DNA of 64,000 nt from positions 1 to 64,000 of the forward strand of contig JAAKEZ010000003.1 of the NCBI GenBank assembly GCA_018475625.1, in the 5' to 3' direction. The DNA is from Candidatus Bathyarchaeota archaeon A05DMB-2 (GTDB taxonomy: Archaea; Thermoproteota; Bathyarchaeia; Bathyarchaeales; Bathycorpusculaceae). Below are positions 15,918 to 24,775 of this stretch, piece after piece. Under the pieces are notes generated by a model, which did not search any database, was not told the DNA's origin, and worked only from the letters and a program-made list of their open reading frames with translations. Numbering within the stretch: the first letter of the stretch is position 1; the number at the start of each line of letters is the position of its first letter. A program made the position numbers and the translations under genes.

Positions 15918-18065
15918 TCATATCCCATATATTTCCTCCAAATTTGCCATTATTTCTAGGCATTCGGAAGAATTTTGAGCAGAACTTGCAAAGTCACGGT
16001 ATCTATCTAATTCCTTTGCTATTATTTTTCTTTCCAATTCTCCTAATTCCTGCGGAATGGTAGCCTTCAACAGAGGTTCAACTATAATGTCATGGATAAT
16101 TGCTTGTTTTTTATTTGGAAATTTTCTCAGTACGCGCCCTCTTCTTTGTATGTATTCTCGAGGATTGCCAGAATTATCCAGCATGATAGCGAGGCGTGCT
16201 GGAGGAACATCAACTCCTTCATCGAGACATTTCATAGAAACCAGAGCATGGTATTTTCCCTCAGAGAATTGTTTGATAAGAAATTCTCTTTCTGAAAGCC
16301 CGCCAAACTTGTTTTCTGGTCTGATACCTTCTTGCTCGGTAAACTTGTGCTGAATAATGTTCTTCTTGTTAAGAATATCTTGCACCGCGCGTATTTGATG
16401 AGGTGAACAGTAAACTAAACAGTACTTAACTTCTTTAACATCATCCAAAATTTTTTCAAGAATGGCGAGTTTATTCCGTGCATTTCTAATTATTTTTTGT
16501 CTCTTTATGCAAAGCAAAGTGAATATTTCGTCTCTTTCTTCTTCATTTTTTGAGCGATAATATGCCTTAGCTATCTTACGTGTTTCCTCCTCATACTTTT
16601 TCATTTCCTCTGGCGTTAAATAACTGAAATGCGGCTTGTATATGTAAGGAACCAAGTATCCTGCCTTAATGGCATCTCTGAGAGAAAACTCGAAAACAAC
16701 ATCACCAAAATAATTAAAGATTTTTTCAGTGCCCTTAAGATCAAACCATCTCTTAGGAGTAGCGCTTAACCCCAATCTGTAATCATATTCTTCTATAAGC
16801 CCCAGCCTCCTTTGGGGCGCTCCTATACCATGAACCTCATCTATCACCAAAAGCAATCGTTGGCTGGGGTCGCGTTTCTTGCTTTCGCGAATCATGTTAA
16901 TGAAATCGACTGTAGAAAAAGTATTGTGCGTTGTTAGAACCAAAAGTCGCTCACTAACTCCATTTTCAATATCAAGTAAACTGTCAACTAATGTGTCTTT
17001 CCACTTGTTCTGGCTACTATCGGCAACAATTTTGTCGCAATTAACCCCAAATTTGTTGAACTCCTTAGTCCACTGTTCACTCAAATGGATAAAGGGACTA
17101 CTTATCACTGCCACGACTTTAGTTTCTCCTGCAAACAATTCCTTGATACAACCTATCGCAGTAAGTGTTTTACCGGTACCTGTAGCCATCTCAAAAATGC
17201 CTTTTTTATTATTACCAAACCAGTTCTCAATTGCCTTCTTCTGATAATCTCTCAGTTCAAAAACCTGCCTATGATTCGCAGGGTGAACCCATCGGTCAAG
17301 ATCCAACTCGTCAATATCATTTGGGGCTATCTCGATAAGTCTTTCCTCTATTGCTCTAGGTATATCTACAACCTTTGTGCGCTTTGCTTGCGCATCCCAG
17401 AACTTTTTGAATTTTAATAAATCCGCCTCAAAATAGTCTCTTTCAGATTCAACCCAATTTCGAAAAACTTTGAACTCTTCTATGTTATTTTGCCATCCTT
17501 TTGCACTCTCATTGTCCGACCCGCTAAAAGATATTTTATCTCCATTGAGATCTTCCATGATCCCCACTTTTTGGTGAAAAATTCCTTGCTTTTCCACGTT
17601 TCTATAATCAAGAGGATAATCATTTTCATCAAGAACAATGGCTACTTTAATTTTTAGCCTTTTATTAGCCACCATCCACCCTAAGGCACGGACATGATCT
17701 TTTATAAATTCGTCTTCTATATTATCAAGCTCTCTTAACAGAGTTTTTTCTACTACCTTTTCTGGACTCTCGATGGCTTGTTTGATTGCCTCGATATCTT
17801 CTCTTCGAAACGTCGCTCCAGTTACTATCTTCACCGTACCGCCATTACGGATCAATCCAGAGATCCCTTTAGCTGCAATAGCAAGACTTGTTGAGGAAAA
17901 GAAACCTGTGAGTCGTGAATAATGAATCGAAACAGATAATGTTGGAACATAAAAGTCGGCAACTATGTTATCCGTATCTGAATCATACGACTTTTTCAGT
18001 CCAAGCTCCCGTAAACTCATTCTCTTTTCCTCGCTTTTTGGCGGGAAGCTGAAACTTTTGCGCAT
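15918..18065 (-). CDS. PLD-type nuclease fused to SF2 helicase
   Basis: A 715-residue protein. The N-terminal 250 residues look like a phospholipase-D nuclease: LTGFFSSTSLAIAAKGI, then GIFHQKVGIMEDLNGDKISF with H-x-K (H164, K166) followed by acidic E171/D172, and SGSDNESAKGW. The SF2 helicase core follows: Walker A MATGTGKTLTAIG (near 295), LLLVIDEVHG, LGLSATPKRW, then helicase C with FTEQEGIRPENKFGGL and QRRGRVLRKFP. Such PLD-helicases occur in restriction and defence loci. ATG at 18065, or the Met at residue 16 (18020), which suits the CTTTAAAAG box at about 18070. First gene of a four-gene operon. Confidence 0.85.
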   Translation of the reverse strand: MRKSFSFPPKSEEKRMSLRELGLKKSYDSDTDNIVADFYVPTLSVSIHYSRLTGFFSSTSLAIAAKGISGLIRNGGTVKIVTGATFRREDIEAIKQAIESPEKVVEKTLLRELDNIEDEFIKDHVRALGWMVANKRLKIKVAIVLDENDYPLDYRNVEKQGIFHQKVGIMEDLNGDKISFSGSDNESAKGWQNNIEEFKVFRNWVESERDYFEADLLKFKKFWDAQAKRTKVVDIPRAIEERLIEIAPNDIDELDLDRWVHPANHRQVFELRDYQKKAIENWFGNNKKGIFEMATGTGKTLTAIGCIKELFAGETKVVAVISSPFIHLSEQWTKEFNKFGVNCDKIVADSSQNKWKDTLVDSLLDIENGVSERLLVLTTHNTFSTVDFINMIRESKKRDPSQRLLLVIDEVHGIGAPQRRLGLIEEYDYRLGLSATPKRWFDLKGTEKIFNYFGDVVFEFSLRDAIKAGYLVPYIYKPHFSYLTPEEMKKYEEETRKIAKAYYRSKNEEERDEIFTLLCIKRQKIIRNARNKLAILEKILDDVKEVKYCLVYCSPHQIRAVQDILNKKNIIQHKFTEQEGIRPENKFGGLSEREFLIKQFSEGKYHALVSMKCLDEGVDVPPARLAIMLDNSGNPREYIQRRGRVLRKFPNKKQAIIHDIIVEPLLKATIPQELGELERKIIAKELDRYRDFASSAQNSSECLEIMANLEEIYGI

Positions 18066-18180
18066 CTGTGCTTTTAAAGCAAGAGTCTATCCAATATAAT
18101 AGGCATATTTGACATATTAATTTTGCAGCAAATAGACGCGTTAACAACCAAGTTTAACCAAAATAATCGCGAACACATGA

Positions 18181-18457
18181 TTAGTGTTCATTTTCTTCTT
18201 CTGATAGATTCTTTCGTCTAAGGCGTACTGTATCTCATATGAACTCTTCACTACTAGCATAACCCCAATTCCTTTCTTTTCTGCTATAAACTCTTTAATT
18301 TGCCCCAAAAAGTCGGGGAAATACCAACAGATCTGTTCAGTAATGTTTTGATTACATCTTCACAAGTTTGCATTTTACATGATTGCGCTATAAGCATTCC
18401 TAATGCTGCCGTCAGCTTTCCATGAAGTTCGTCGGATATTCTATGTGTCTTCAACAT
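18181..18457 (-). pseudogene. Broken CopG-type regulator gene
   Basis: The ATG at 18457 begins MLKTHRISDELHGKLTAALG, continuing to VIKTLLNRSV, then breaks. Reading continues in a second frame (YFPDFLGQIKEFIAEKKGIG) and a third (GYASSEEFI, stop, DTVRLRRKNLSEEENEH) ending at TAA 18181. Joined, these match archaeal CopG-like proteins with a C-terminal K-x-L-G-Y-x-x-x-E-E-F-I-R-D-x-x-R signature; the internal TGA stands where Arg is expected. At least two frameshifts and one nonsense change are needed, so it is a true remnant. Confidence 0.75.
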
Positions 18458-18464
18458 TCAACCC

Positions 18465-19223
18465 CTAAACTACATAATCGAGTTTACTCAAATAATCTTT
18501 ATCAAAAACACCATTACGCAATAAATTTCTAACTTCTTCTAACACTCGTTCGTTTCTCTCCGCCCAATCAGGATAATGCACAAGCACCTCAACCCCACAC
18601 GGATGCGAAACATCTCCAACCTTAATGACAACCCCATTACTCTTCGCAAACAAATCAATCGTCAACCGAGGCAACCGATGCCCCACATCAAACACATAAT
18701 GCGCACCCTTAAACCTGACACCAGCCAAAACCCCCTCCAAAACCTTAACATCAGTAATCAAACCCGTAAAACTAAACCCATTACAAACAAGCTGATACGC
18801 CCTACCCAAATTAGCAGGCTTCCGCACATACAAATTTACCCGTCCAGTCTCAAACCACTGCAACCTTCCAAGCTTATCACGCCACAACAACCACCTATTC
18901 CGCGCCCTACTAACCACCCAACCCTTCTCCAAAGCCTTCGCCCTGTCAACACCAGCAGGCACATAACACCATCCACGCCAAGCATGAATTGAACACTTTG
19001 AACCCCGCTCATGCCCATAGTGATACTTCCACTCTGCCCTCAAATTGCTCAAGTAACGCCAATACTTCCGATAAGGCAAATTCAACAACTTACACAAAGG
19101 CTTAGCAGTCAACAAAGGATTCTCATCAAGCAAAGCAAAAACCCTCTGCCGAAGACTTTCACTACCACTATCTCCACAGTGGAAAACCCGCCGCCTCAAA
19201 GACCCAGCAGAAAACTCAACCAA
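18465..19223 (-). CDS. Orphan element protein with N-terminal helix-turn-helix-like region
   Basis: A 252-residue protein, TTG start, four bases after the stop of the Cys-rich gene. Residues 20-65 (SESLRQRVFALLDENPLLTA, LCKLLNLPYRKYWRYLSNLR) look like a winged-helix. The centre has many Trp and Gly (WRGWCYVPAGVDRAKALEKG) and the C-terminus is mixed alpha/beta (VIKVGDVSHPCGVEVLVHYP). Base composition is skewed: the plus strand is very C/A-rich here, giving long shadow frames. I do not recognise a family; it probably belongs to an integrated element. Confidence 0.6.
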   Translation of the reverse strand: MVEFSAGSLRRRVFHCGDSGSESLRQRVFALLDENPLLTAKPLCKLLNLPYRKYWRYLSNLRAEWKYHYGHERGSKCSIHAWRGWCYVPAGVDRAKALEKGWVVSRARNRWLLWRDKLGRLQWFETGRVNLYVRKPANLGRAYQLVCNGFSFTGLITDVKVLEGVLAGVRFKGAHYVFDVGHRLPRLTIDLFAKSNGVVIKVGDVSHPCGVEVLVHYPDWAERNERVLEEVRNLLRNGVFDKDYLSKLDYVV

Positions 19224-19227
19224 AAAC

Positions 19228-19407
19228 CTACCACCTACCCTCTACTTCACACCCAACCAAACAACCACCACTGCCACGCTTAGCACAGCCCTTAAACCTG
19301 CAATCAGAAACCCGAAGAACCTCTGCCTGACGCTTACCAACAATCTCGCCACTCAGCAGAACCATACGCTGAGCAGCACAACACCAACACTCATAACTCA
19401 CATCCAT
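19228..19407 (-). CDS. Cys-rich small protein (59 aa)
   Basis: ATG at 19407 to TAG at 19228-19230. The protein starts MDVSYECWCCAAQRMVLLSG and ends with a second Cys cluster (CRFKGCAKRGSGGCLVGC). Seven or so Cys in CxC/CxxxxC spacing suggest a zinc-binding domain. It lies directly before the 252-residue orphan on the same strand, so the two form a likely operon. Function unknown. Confidence 0.55.
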   Translation of the reverse strand: MDVSYECWCCAAQRMVLLSGEIVGKRQAEVLRVSDCRFKGCAKRGSGGCLVGCEVEGRW

Positions 19408-19977
19408 ATCTAAGCAACAACCTCAAACCTCTAAACTGAAAAAGAAAAAGAGGGAAGATGATGGAACCCCTCAACTTTAAAGTATAAATTATAGCCTAAG
19501 CGAAGCCCTCTCCCGGGCTACCATTCTCTAGAGTTAAATTTATACCAATTTGAATGGCGAACAGGGGGCTCGCCATTTCCCCATTTTCTATTCTCTAGAG
19601 AGTTGGTAAGAGGTTTATTCAATGGAGAAATTCTTGTTTAGTTTTCATAACCAGACTGTTTTCCGCAGGAGGCAGCTTCTTGAAGATTTACAGCGATGAC
19701 CAATACCTGCCATATAAAATAATGAAACTGAGGGCGCAATCGCACAAGAAAAAAGAATGAACCACTTTTGCTGTTCAACGAGTTTTCTTTTATTCAGCTT
19801 TCGGTTTCTCTTCCTATTTCTTTGCTAGCATTCGCCCTTTTTCTCTCCTACCGGCTCTCGACGGCAAAACAGAGAGCGAGCATAGCGTTAACCGCCATAA
19901 ACCACGAAGGATATACGCTTTTCCCTTAACACATCAAACAACAAGCATCCAAAACCTCACCATCCAACAATAAGTTT
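19408..19977. other. 570-base intergenic region with hairpin and gene fragment
   Basis: Contents: a minus-strand A/T box near 19483-19497; ATTCTCTAGAG occurring twice (about 19523-19533 and 19589-19599); a perfect 8-base inverted repeat AATGGCGA/TCGCCATT at 19553-19560 and 19570-19577; and an open but start-less frame at 19599-19760 (plus) encoding FITRLFSAGGSFLKIYSDD and ending KLRAQSHKKKE. That frame looks like the end of a former gene, perhaps a homing-endonuclease-type protein. No intact gene is seen. Confidence 0.5.
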
Positions 19978-21528
19978 CTATTGTAGCATTGTGATTTCAG
20001 CTTGCCTTATTTGGCGCTTCGCTATCCCTGCGAAAGCCTTGTAGAATTCCTTAAGAATACGCTTGTACCCCTCATCTACGAAAGACAAGTCGATAAGATT
20101 ATCAGTCCAGCGAAGGCTATGCTCCGCGCACTGGAACAGCAACTGCTTGTGCAGTTCAGTCATCGCAGCATCCTTAAACCAATCCTCATTCTTCAGCCTG
20201 CCCAATGGAACGAAAAACAGCGGCACAATCAAGCTGCGAAAACCCTCAAGGTCATCCATCAACTCCATCGTCCTCAAAATATCCTCCTCCTTCTCCTCAG
20301 GAAGCCCCACAATCAAAGTGCAAGCCGGAACCATCATGTTATCATGCATCAAGCCCATGCCGTCCCGCACAACCTCAGGCCAATCCTCCGCTTTGAACGG
20401 ATGAGCCTTCGCAGGCATAATCCTCTTAGCAAGCTCAGCGGAACCCGTTTCTATACCCACTTCCGCACCCCACCACGATTGATTTTGGAGTATAATTTCG
20501 GAGAGTTCTGAGAAAAGCTTCGGCTTTGAAGCAGCTGCTGCTAGTGAACAGTGACTCCAACTGACAGCTGGCACCTTGCTCTTAACCGACTTGTGAAGCC
20601 TCAGCAACTTCTCATCATCAGGCACCGTTGTATGTGAACCGTACAGCATGACGTCTTCAGCATGTAGACAGATGACACGATTCTTACCTAATTCAACGTT
20701 GACTAATAGCTCCCGCATTATCTTGTCTAAAGGATACCAACGTAGAGGTCGGAGGGTGACATTACAGAATTCACATCCCCTACAGCAGCCCCTGCCAATT
20801 TCTATCAGACCATTAATAGACGGCTGAACAATATCCGGTATATCCTCCGAGCAAGGTGCGTCTTTAGCGGCAACCTCATAGAAAGTGGGAAGCATCTCGC
20901 CGTTTATGGCAGCTTTGACGATTTTTCCGATAACGTTTTCGGCTTCGCCTTCAACCACGCAGTCGATGACTCCTTCTTTGAGAAGCTGCGGTCTATAGCG
21001 GAACTGCCAAGCGCCTGGACCCCCCACTATAACTTTTAACCCACGCTTTTTTGCTTCCCTCATAACAGGGCTGTTCACTAACGCGTGGAAATACTTCGCT
21101 AAAAAAGGCTCTTTCTTGAAAGCAGACGCTAGAGTTGTTGATGCTGGGCCAAAACCAAAGGGATCCATGGTGTGAATTCCGACAACTTTGGCATTTTTAA
21201 TGTGTTTTCGGAGATGCTGTGGACTGACAGTTAAAACGTTAAAGCCCCCTTTTAGAAGTTGAGCTTCGATTTTTCTTAGGCCATAGGGCGCTGCTACGGG
21301 TACTCCGTTTTTTGTTTTCAAGGGCGGAAAAAACAAATAACTGTATAAGATGTTAGGGATGAAGTTGGGCGGTGCACATGTGCCGAAACCTAAAAACTCG
21401 TTGCCATGATAGTTGCTCATTAATGTTCGGTCAGCAGTTAAAAGCACGTCAATATTTCTGTCCGCTGTCAAAGGATGCTTCATTTTATAAGCGAAAGAGG
21501 TTTGGACGCTAGGCAACGTCACCACCAT
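19978..21528 (-). CDS. B12-dependent radical SAM protein
   Basis: A 516-residue protein. Residues 85-200 hold a B12-binding-type Rossmann domain (VVGIHTMDPFGFGPAS, GLKVIVGGPGAWQFR, GVIDCVVEGEAENVIGKI). The radical SAM motif is in IEIGRGCCRGCEFCNVTLRP (C-x3-C-x2-C, near residue 247), followed by the TIM-barrel part with GAEVGIETGSAELAKR and TLIVGLPEEKEEDILRTMEL. Archaeal members include the enzymes that form GDGT rings (GrsA/B) and other methyl or C-C bond chemists; assignment to one of these is not possible by eye. It stands alone. Confidence 0.75.
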   Translation of the reverse strand: MVVTLPSVQTSFAYKMKHPLTADRNIDVLLTADRTLMSNYHGNEFLGFGTCAPPNFIPNILYSYLFFPPLKTKNGVPVAAPYGLRKIEAQLLKGGFNVLTVSPQHLRKHIKNAKVVGIHTMDPFGFGPASTTLASAFKKEPFLAKYFHALVNSPVMREAKKRGLKVIVGGPGAWQFRYRPQLLKEGVIDCVVEGEAENVIGKIVKAAINGEMLPTFYEVAAKDAPCSEDIPDIVQPSINGLIEIGRGCCRGCEFCNVTLRPLRWYPLDKIMRELLVNVELGKNRVICLHAEDVMLYGSHTTVPDDEKLLRLHKSVKSKVPAVSWSHCSLAAAASKPKLFSELSEIILQNQSWWGAEVGIETGSAELAKRIMPAKAHPFKAEDWPEVVRDGMGLMHDNMMVPACTLIVGLPEEKEEDILRTMELMDDLEGFRSLIVPLFFVPLGRLKNEDWFKDAAMTELHKQLLFQCAEHSLRWTDNLIDLSFVDEGYKRILKEFYKAFAGIAKRQIRQAEITMLQ

Positions 21529-21568
21529 TTATATTAGAACGACTGCTTTCTAAACTGGCGAACATGGG

Positions 21569-21766
21569 TTACCTAGGAGGTAAAGGGTGAATTATTTCCA
21601 CACTCAGTTGAGTATTGAATGTGTCGCCGCCTTGGTTTACGGATGACCCGTCCACTAAATGTGCTGTCCCATCGGGGCAATAAACCTTTTCTCCTTTCAT
21701 AACTTTTTTGAAACGTCGACTGCACTCCCAAAGCAGGGGACAACCATCACAATCTCTTGATAACAA
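21569..21766 (-). CDS. Small Cys-containing protein
   Basis: A 65-residue protein, TTG start seven bases after GAGGTGA. Three Cys at the N-terminus (DCDGCPLLWECSRRFKKVMK) and one in VYCPDGTAHL suggest a metal site. It starts six bases after the stop of the 73-residue membrane-associated protein, so they share a transcript. Function unknown. Confidence 0.5.
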   Translation of the reverse strand: MLSRDCDGCPLLWECSRRFKKVMKGEKVYCPDGTAHLVDGSSVNQGGDTFNTQLSVEIIHPLPPR

Positions 21767-21772
21767 GTGCTG

Positions 21773-21994
21773 TCACCTCACTTTTTCTTTAATGAATATG
21801 ATGGACCTACCGATTTTTTCAACTCTATAGCCTAACTCGATTGCCAACACAGAGACTGCTCCCGCAAGTATCCCCCAATCTATTCCAGTTATACCTTTGA
21901 AACCCAGTGATTCAAAGACAAGGGTAAGCGGGATGATTGGGCTTCCAAGGTCTGTGAGTAACTTCTTTATTGAAGCCGCATCTATTTTGTCCAA
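21773..21994 (-). CDS. Small protein with one hydrophobic helix
   Basis: A 73-residue protein, TTG start (no other start in frame before the upstream TAA). Residues 15-55 are hydrophobic (LGSPIIPLTLVFESLGFKG, GILAGAVSVLAIELGYRV), then a basic end (KIGRSIIFIKEKVR). It is possibly membrane-bound. First gene of a two-gene unit; a minus-strand TATTTAAATATA box lies about 45 bases upstream. No family recognised. Confidence 0.5.
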   Translation of the reverse strand: MDKIDAASIKKLLTDLGSPIIPLTLVFESLGFKGITGIDWGILAGAVSVLAIELGYRVEKIGRSIIFIKEKVR

Positions 21995-22391
21995 TTCGAC
22001 TTTTTTTATCGTACGTGAGGCACCCTCAAATTAGACTATATTTAAATATAATCAATATAATAGAATATAAAATTTGCTTTCGAAGCTTGAACTCTACAGC
22101 ATGTTTACTATCAACCGCAGAACAATTTCTAAAAATCAAGCTTTAGAAAACAATTTGCACAATCTATTTTCACTGCTCTATGTTTCATCAGCAACATAAT
22201 CTGTATTCCCTTATGAAAAGAGTGAAAAGCTGAAAACAATTAAGATGTAGCTCTACGTTAAAAATCCACAGCGGCGTTTCTGAATCCCCTCCAAAAAACA
22301 TGGCGTTTGACGTCCACAAAATTGTGCTATCGGGTTCGTTTTGTTTATATATATGTGTTGGGATGTATGGTGTGCAAGAGGAAACTTGAGT
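21995..22391. other. Divergent intergenic region before rps12
   Basis: The left part (22035-22075) is very A/T-rich and serves as the minus-strand promoter for the small-protein pair. The middle shows no gene. The right end carries the rps12 promoter. Confidence 0.5.
22344..22353 (+). promoter_or_regulatory. TATA box of the rps12-rps7 operon
   Basis: TTTATATATA, about 45 bases before the ATG at 22392. Start of transcription is expected near 22375, giving a short leader. Confidence 0.65.
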
Positions 22392-22832
22392 ATGGGTTCT
22401 AAATCCCCAAGAGGCGAATTCGCTGCCCGCGCACTAGCCAACAAACGGAAAAAGTTCCGCTGGTCAGATCGTTACTTTAACCGCCGCATGCTCATGCTCG
22501 ACGAGAAAGTCGACCCGCTGCAAGGCGCGCCCATGAGTAGAGGCATTGTTCTTGAAAAAGTAGGCGTTGAAAGCAAACAGCCGAACAGCGCCATACGCAA
22601 ATGCGTCCGCACACAGCTCATCAAGAACGGGCGCGTCATCACCGCGTTCCTGCCCGGCGACGGCGCACTCAACGTAGTCGATGAGCACGACGAAGTCGTC
22701 GTGGAAGGCATAGGTGGAACACGCGGCGGAGCCATGGGCGACATCCCCGGCGTACGCTGGAAAGTTATCAAAGTTAACGGTGTCAGCCTGAACGAGCTCG
22801 TCTACGGACGAAAACAAAAACCCGCACGGTGA
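22392..22832 (+). CDS. rps12: Ribosomal protein uS12
   Basis: A 146-residue archaeal S12 located at the decoding centre of the 30S subunit. The ATG at 22392 ([20 protein letters not shown]) is chosen over an upstream in-frame ATG at 22341, because the former matches archaeal S12 N-termini and lies after the TATA box. Conserved segments: [57 protein letters not shown]. The stop overlaps the rps7 GTG start by four bases. Confidence 0.97.
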   Translation: MGSKSPRGEFAARALANKRKKFRWSDRYFNRRMLMLDEKVDPLQGAPMSRGIVLEKVGVESKQPNSAIRKCVRTQLIKNGRVITAFLPGDGALNVVDEHDEVVVEGIGGTRGGAMGDIPGVRWKVIKVNGVSLNELVYGRKQKPAR

Positions 22833-23416
22833 CACAAGTGAGCGCAGCGAAACAGGAAATTAAACTCTTCCAAAAATGGTCTTTCCAGGGCATCAAAGTC
22901 GAAGACCTCGGCTTGCAACGCTACCTCAACCTTACGCCCATGGTCACACCGCATAGCATGGGACGCCACGAGCACCAGCGCTTCCGCAAAGCACGCGTCA
23001 ACATCGTTGAACGCTTAATCAACAACCTTATGCGCCCAGGCAAAAACGCAGGCAAAAAAGCAAAAGCCACCAACATCGTAAAGCAAGCGTTTGACATAAT
23101 CTACCTTCGCACGGGTAAAAACCCCATCGAGGTCCTTGTGAAGGCGGTGGAAAACGCCGCGCCATGCGAAGACACCACACGCATCAGTTACGGTGGAGTC
23201 GTCTATCACCTCAGCGTGGACGTGGCGCCGCAACGCCGCATAGACCTCGCTATACGCCACATAACCGAAGGTGCACGCGCCGCCTCCATGAACAACCCCA
23301 AGCCTATCCAAGAAACCCTCGCAGAAGAGCTTATCCTCGCCGCTAACAAGGACATCAAAAGTGCAGCTGTTGCTAAACGAAACGAAATCGAACGCGTAGC
23401 CCAATCATCACGATAA
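22829..23416 (+). CDS. rps7: Ribosomal protein uS7
   Basis: A 195-residue archaeal S7, GTG start overlapping rps12 (GTGA). Conserved parts: [60 protein letters not shown] and the C-terminal [20 protein letters not shown]. It binds the 3' domain of 16S rRNA in the head of the small subunit. EF-1A, which often follows in other archaea, is here 10 kb away on the other strand. Confidence 0.97.
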   Translation: MTQVSAAKQEIKLFQKWSFQGIKVEDLGLQRYLNLTPMVTPHSMGRHEHQRFRKARVNIVERLINNLMRPGKNAGKKAKATNIVKQAFDIIYLRTGKNPIEVLVKAVENAAPCEDTTRISYGGVVYHLSVDVAPQRRIDLAIRHITEGARAASMNNPKPIQETLAEELILAANKDIKSAAVAKRNEIERVAQSSR

Positions 23417-23420
23417 GCGC

Positions 23421-24599
23421 CTAGCGCACATGGATTTCCACCACATCCCCATCATCCAAAACGAAACCTAACCCGACTTTTTGTGGACTAAACACCAACC
23501 TTTCAGACCACACCTTAGCAAAAGCGAAGTTCTCCACGAACTCGCCGTGGATGCTACGCGCTAAATCCGCAATTGAGGCGCCACGACGCAACGTAAACGG
23601 ATGACGCGAAGCCTCGCGGGCACCAGGTTCCTTCGTGTAAACCCGAATCACATCCAACACGCTGAACAGCACTGGTCCAAGCCTCTCCAGCCCCGCGTGT
23701 TTTTCACAGGAAACCGCCACCACCGGCATGCGCCCCGCCACAAACGCCTCCAACCGCCCCAAGCCCCCCATTGCGCCGGGCAAATCCAACTTGTTCGCCA
23801 CCACCACCGCTGGACGATAGGTGGTGCTCTCGAAAATCGCGTCCTCCACCTCATCCAGCGTCACTTCACCGCTGATTTTCACCAACGCGTCGCCGATGCG
23901 GTAGCTTCGTAACAGCGCCTCGACTTCTCGCATGGTGGAATCCATCAGCTTGCCCATCAGGATGATACGCAACCCAGCACCCATGTAACGGCGGTCGATG
24001 TCCACCCTGCCACGCGGCTTGCTTACCAGCACTCGGGCTTTTTCCAACTCGCTTAGCACCAGTCGCAGCTGTTCCACAGGGTCACTCGCCAAATCCACCA
24101 TCAACAAAAGCCCATCCGCGTTCCGCGCCAACGCAAGCGACTGCAAACCCCACGCCCTCCCATCCGCCGAACCCTCCATCAGGGCTGGCACCTCGACCAG
24201 TTGGAACTGCACATCCTCGTAGCTCATAACTGCGGGCACCGGCTCCCGCGTAGTATAAGGCGCCGGGGAAACCAGCACGTTCGCGTTAGTCAACGCTGAT
24301 AGCAAGCAGCTTTTGCCCACGTTCGTTACGCCTAGAACGGCTACTTGTGCGGCGCCTTCCTTTTCGATGAAGAATTTGGGTCCGCTTCTGCTGCCTGCAC
24401 GCTTCTGTTTCCGCTCTTCCATCTCTCTGCGCAGGACAGCCATCTTCTTCTTAATCTGCCCACGTAGCTTTAACGTGCCCTTGTGCTGTGGCACTAGGCT
24501 GAGGAACTCTTGCATCCGCTGGAGCTTCTCCTTCGGATTTCGTGTGGCTTCAACCTCAGCCCACTTGTCTTTGGCTTCAGGAGGCAGATTAGTCGGCAT
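23421..24599 (-). CDS. DRG/Obg-like GTPase with TGS domain
   Basis: A 392-residue protein. A basic coiled N-terminus (about 1-75) precedes the G domain: G1 GVTNVGKSCLLSAL (near 90), G3 altered to VEVPALMEG, and G4 ANKLDLPG (near 272). The C-terminal 65 residues form a TGS domain (RVYTKEPG...FTLRRGASIADLARSIH... LDDGDVVEIH). DRG proteins bind GTP and associate with ribosomes. The G3 motif lacks the usual D-x-x-G start (E-V-P-A), a point to verify. It converges with rps7, four bases from its stop. Confidence 0.85.
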   Translation of the reverse strand: MPTNLPPEAKDKWAEVEATRNPKEKLQRMQEFLSLVPQHKGTLKLRGQIKKKMAVLRREMEERKQKRAGSRSGPKFFIEKEGAAQVAVLGVTNVGKSCLLSALTNANVLVSPAPYTTREPVPAVMSYEDVQFQLVEVPALMEGSADGRAWGLQSLALARNADGLLLMVDLASDPVEQLRLVLSELEKARVLVSKPRGRVDIDRRYMGAGLRIILMGKLMDSTMREVEALLRSYRIGDALVKISGEVTLDEVEDAIFESTTYRPAVVVANKLDLPGAMGGLGRLEAFVAGRMPVVAVSCEKHAGLERLGPVLFSVLDVIRVYTKEPGAREASRHPFTLRRGASIADLARSIHGEFVENFAFAKVWSERLVFSPQKVGLGFVLDDGDVVEIHVR

Positions 24600-24753
24600 G
24601 CATGCTCAGCCTTATACTCGTCAAGCGCAGTTTATTAAAATAATTTTCACTTTTCCCTGAAAACGCCGAGAAAACCTGTTTTTCTGTCCGCCGTTGACAC
24701 CCGCAAAACAAAAGCCGTAGCCACTGGAACGCTTAAATAACATACGTCACGTA

Positions 24754-24775
24754 CTCATCTGGGACAACAGATGAG
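24754..24775 (+). promoter_or_regulatory. Perfect hairpin overlapping the cysS start codon
   Basis: CTCATCTG at 24754-24761 and CAGATGAG at 24768-24775 are perfect complements with a 6-base loop; the ATG at 24771 lies in the right arm. A TTAAATAA box at about 24733-24740 would start transcription near the left arm. It could be an operator for a dimeric repressor or a structure that masks the start codon. Confidence 0.45.

Noticed and set aside
18576-19283. Long plus-strand frames rich in Pro, Thr and Asn
   Set aside because: Shadows caused by the strong C/A skew opposite the 252-aa gene.
19445-19459. 15-base word AAAAAGAGGGAAGAT shared with 59462-59476
   Set aside because: Low-complexity purine run; no further similarity, so probably chance.
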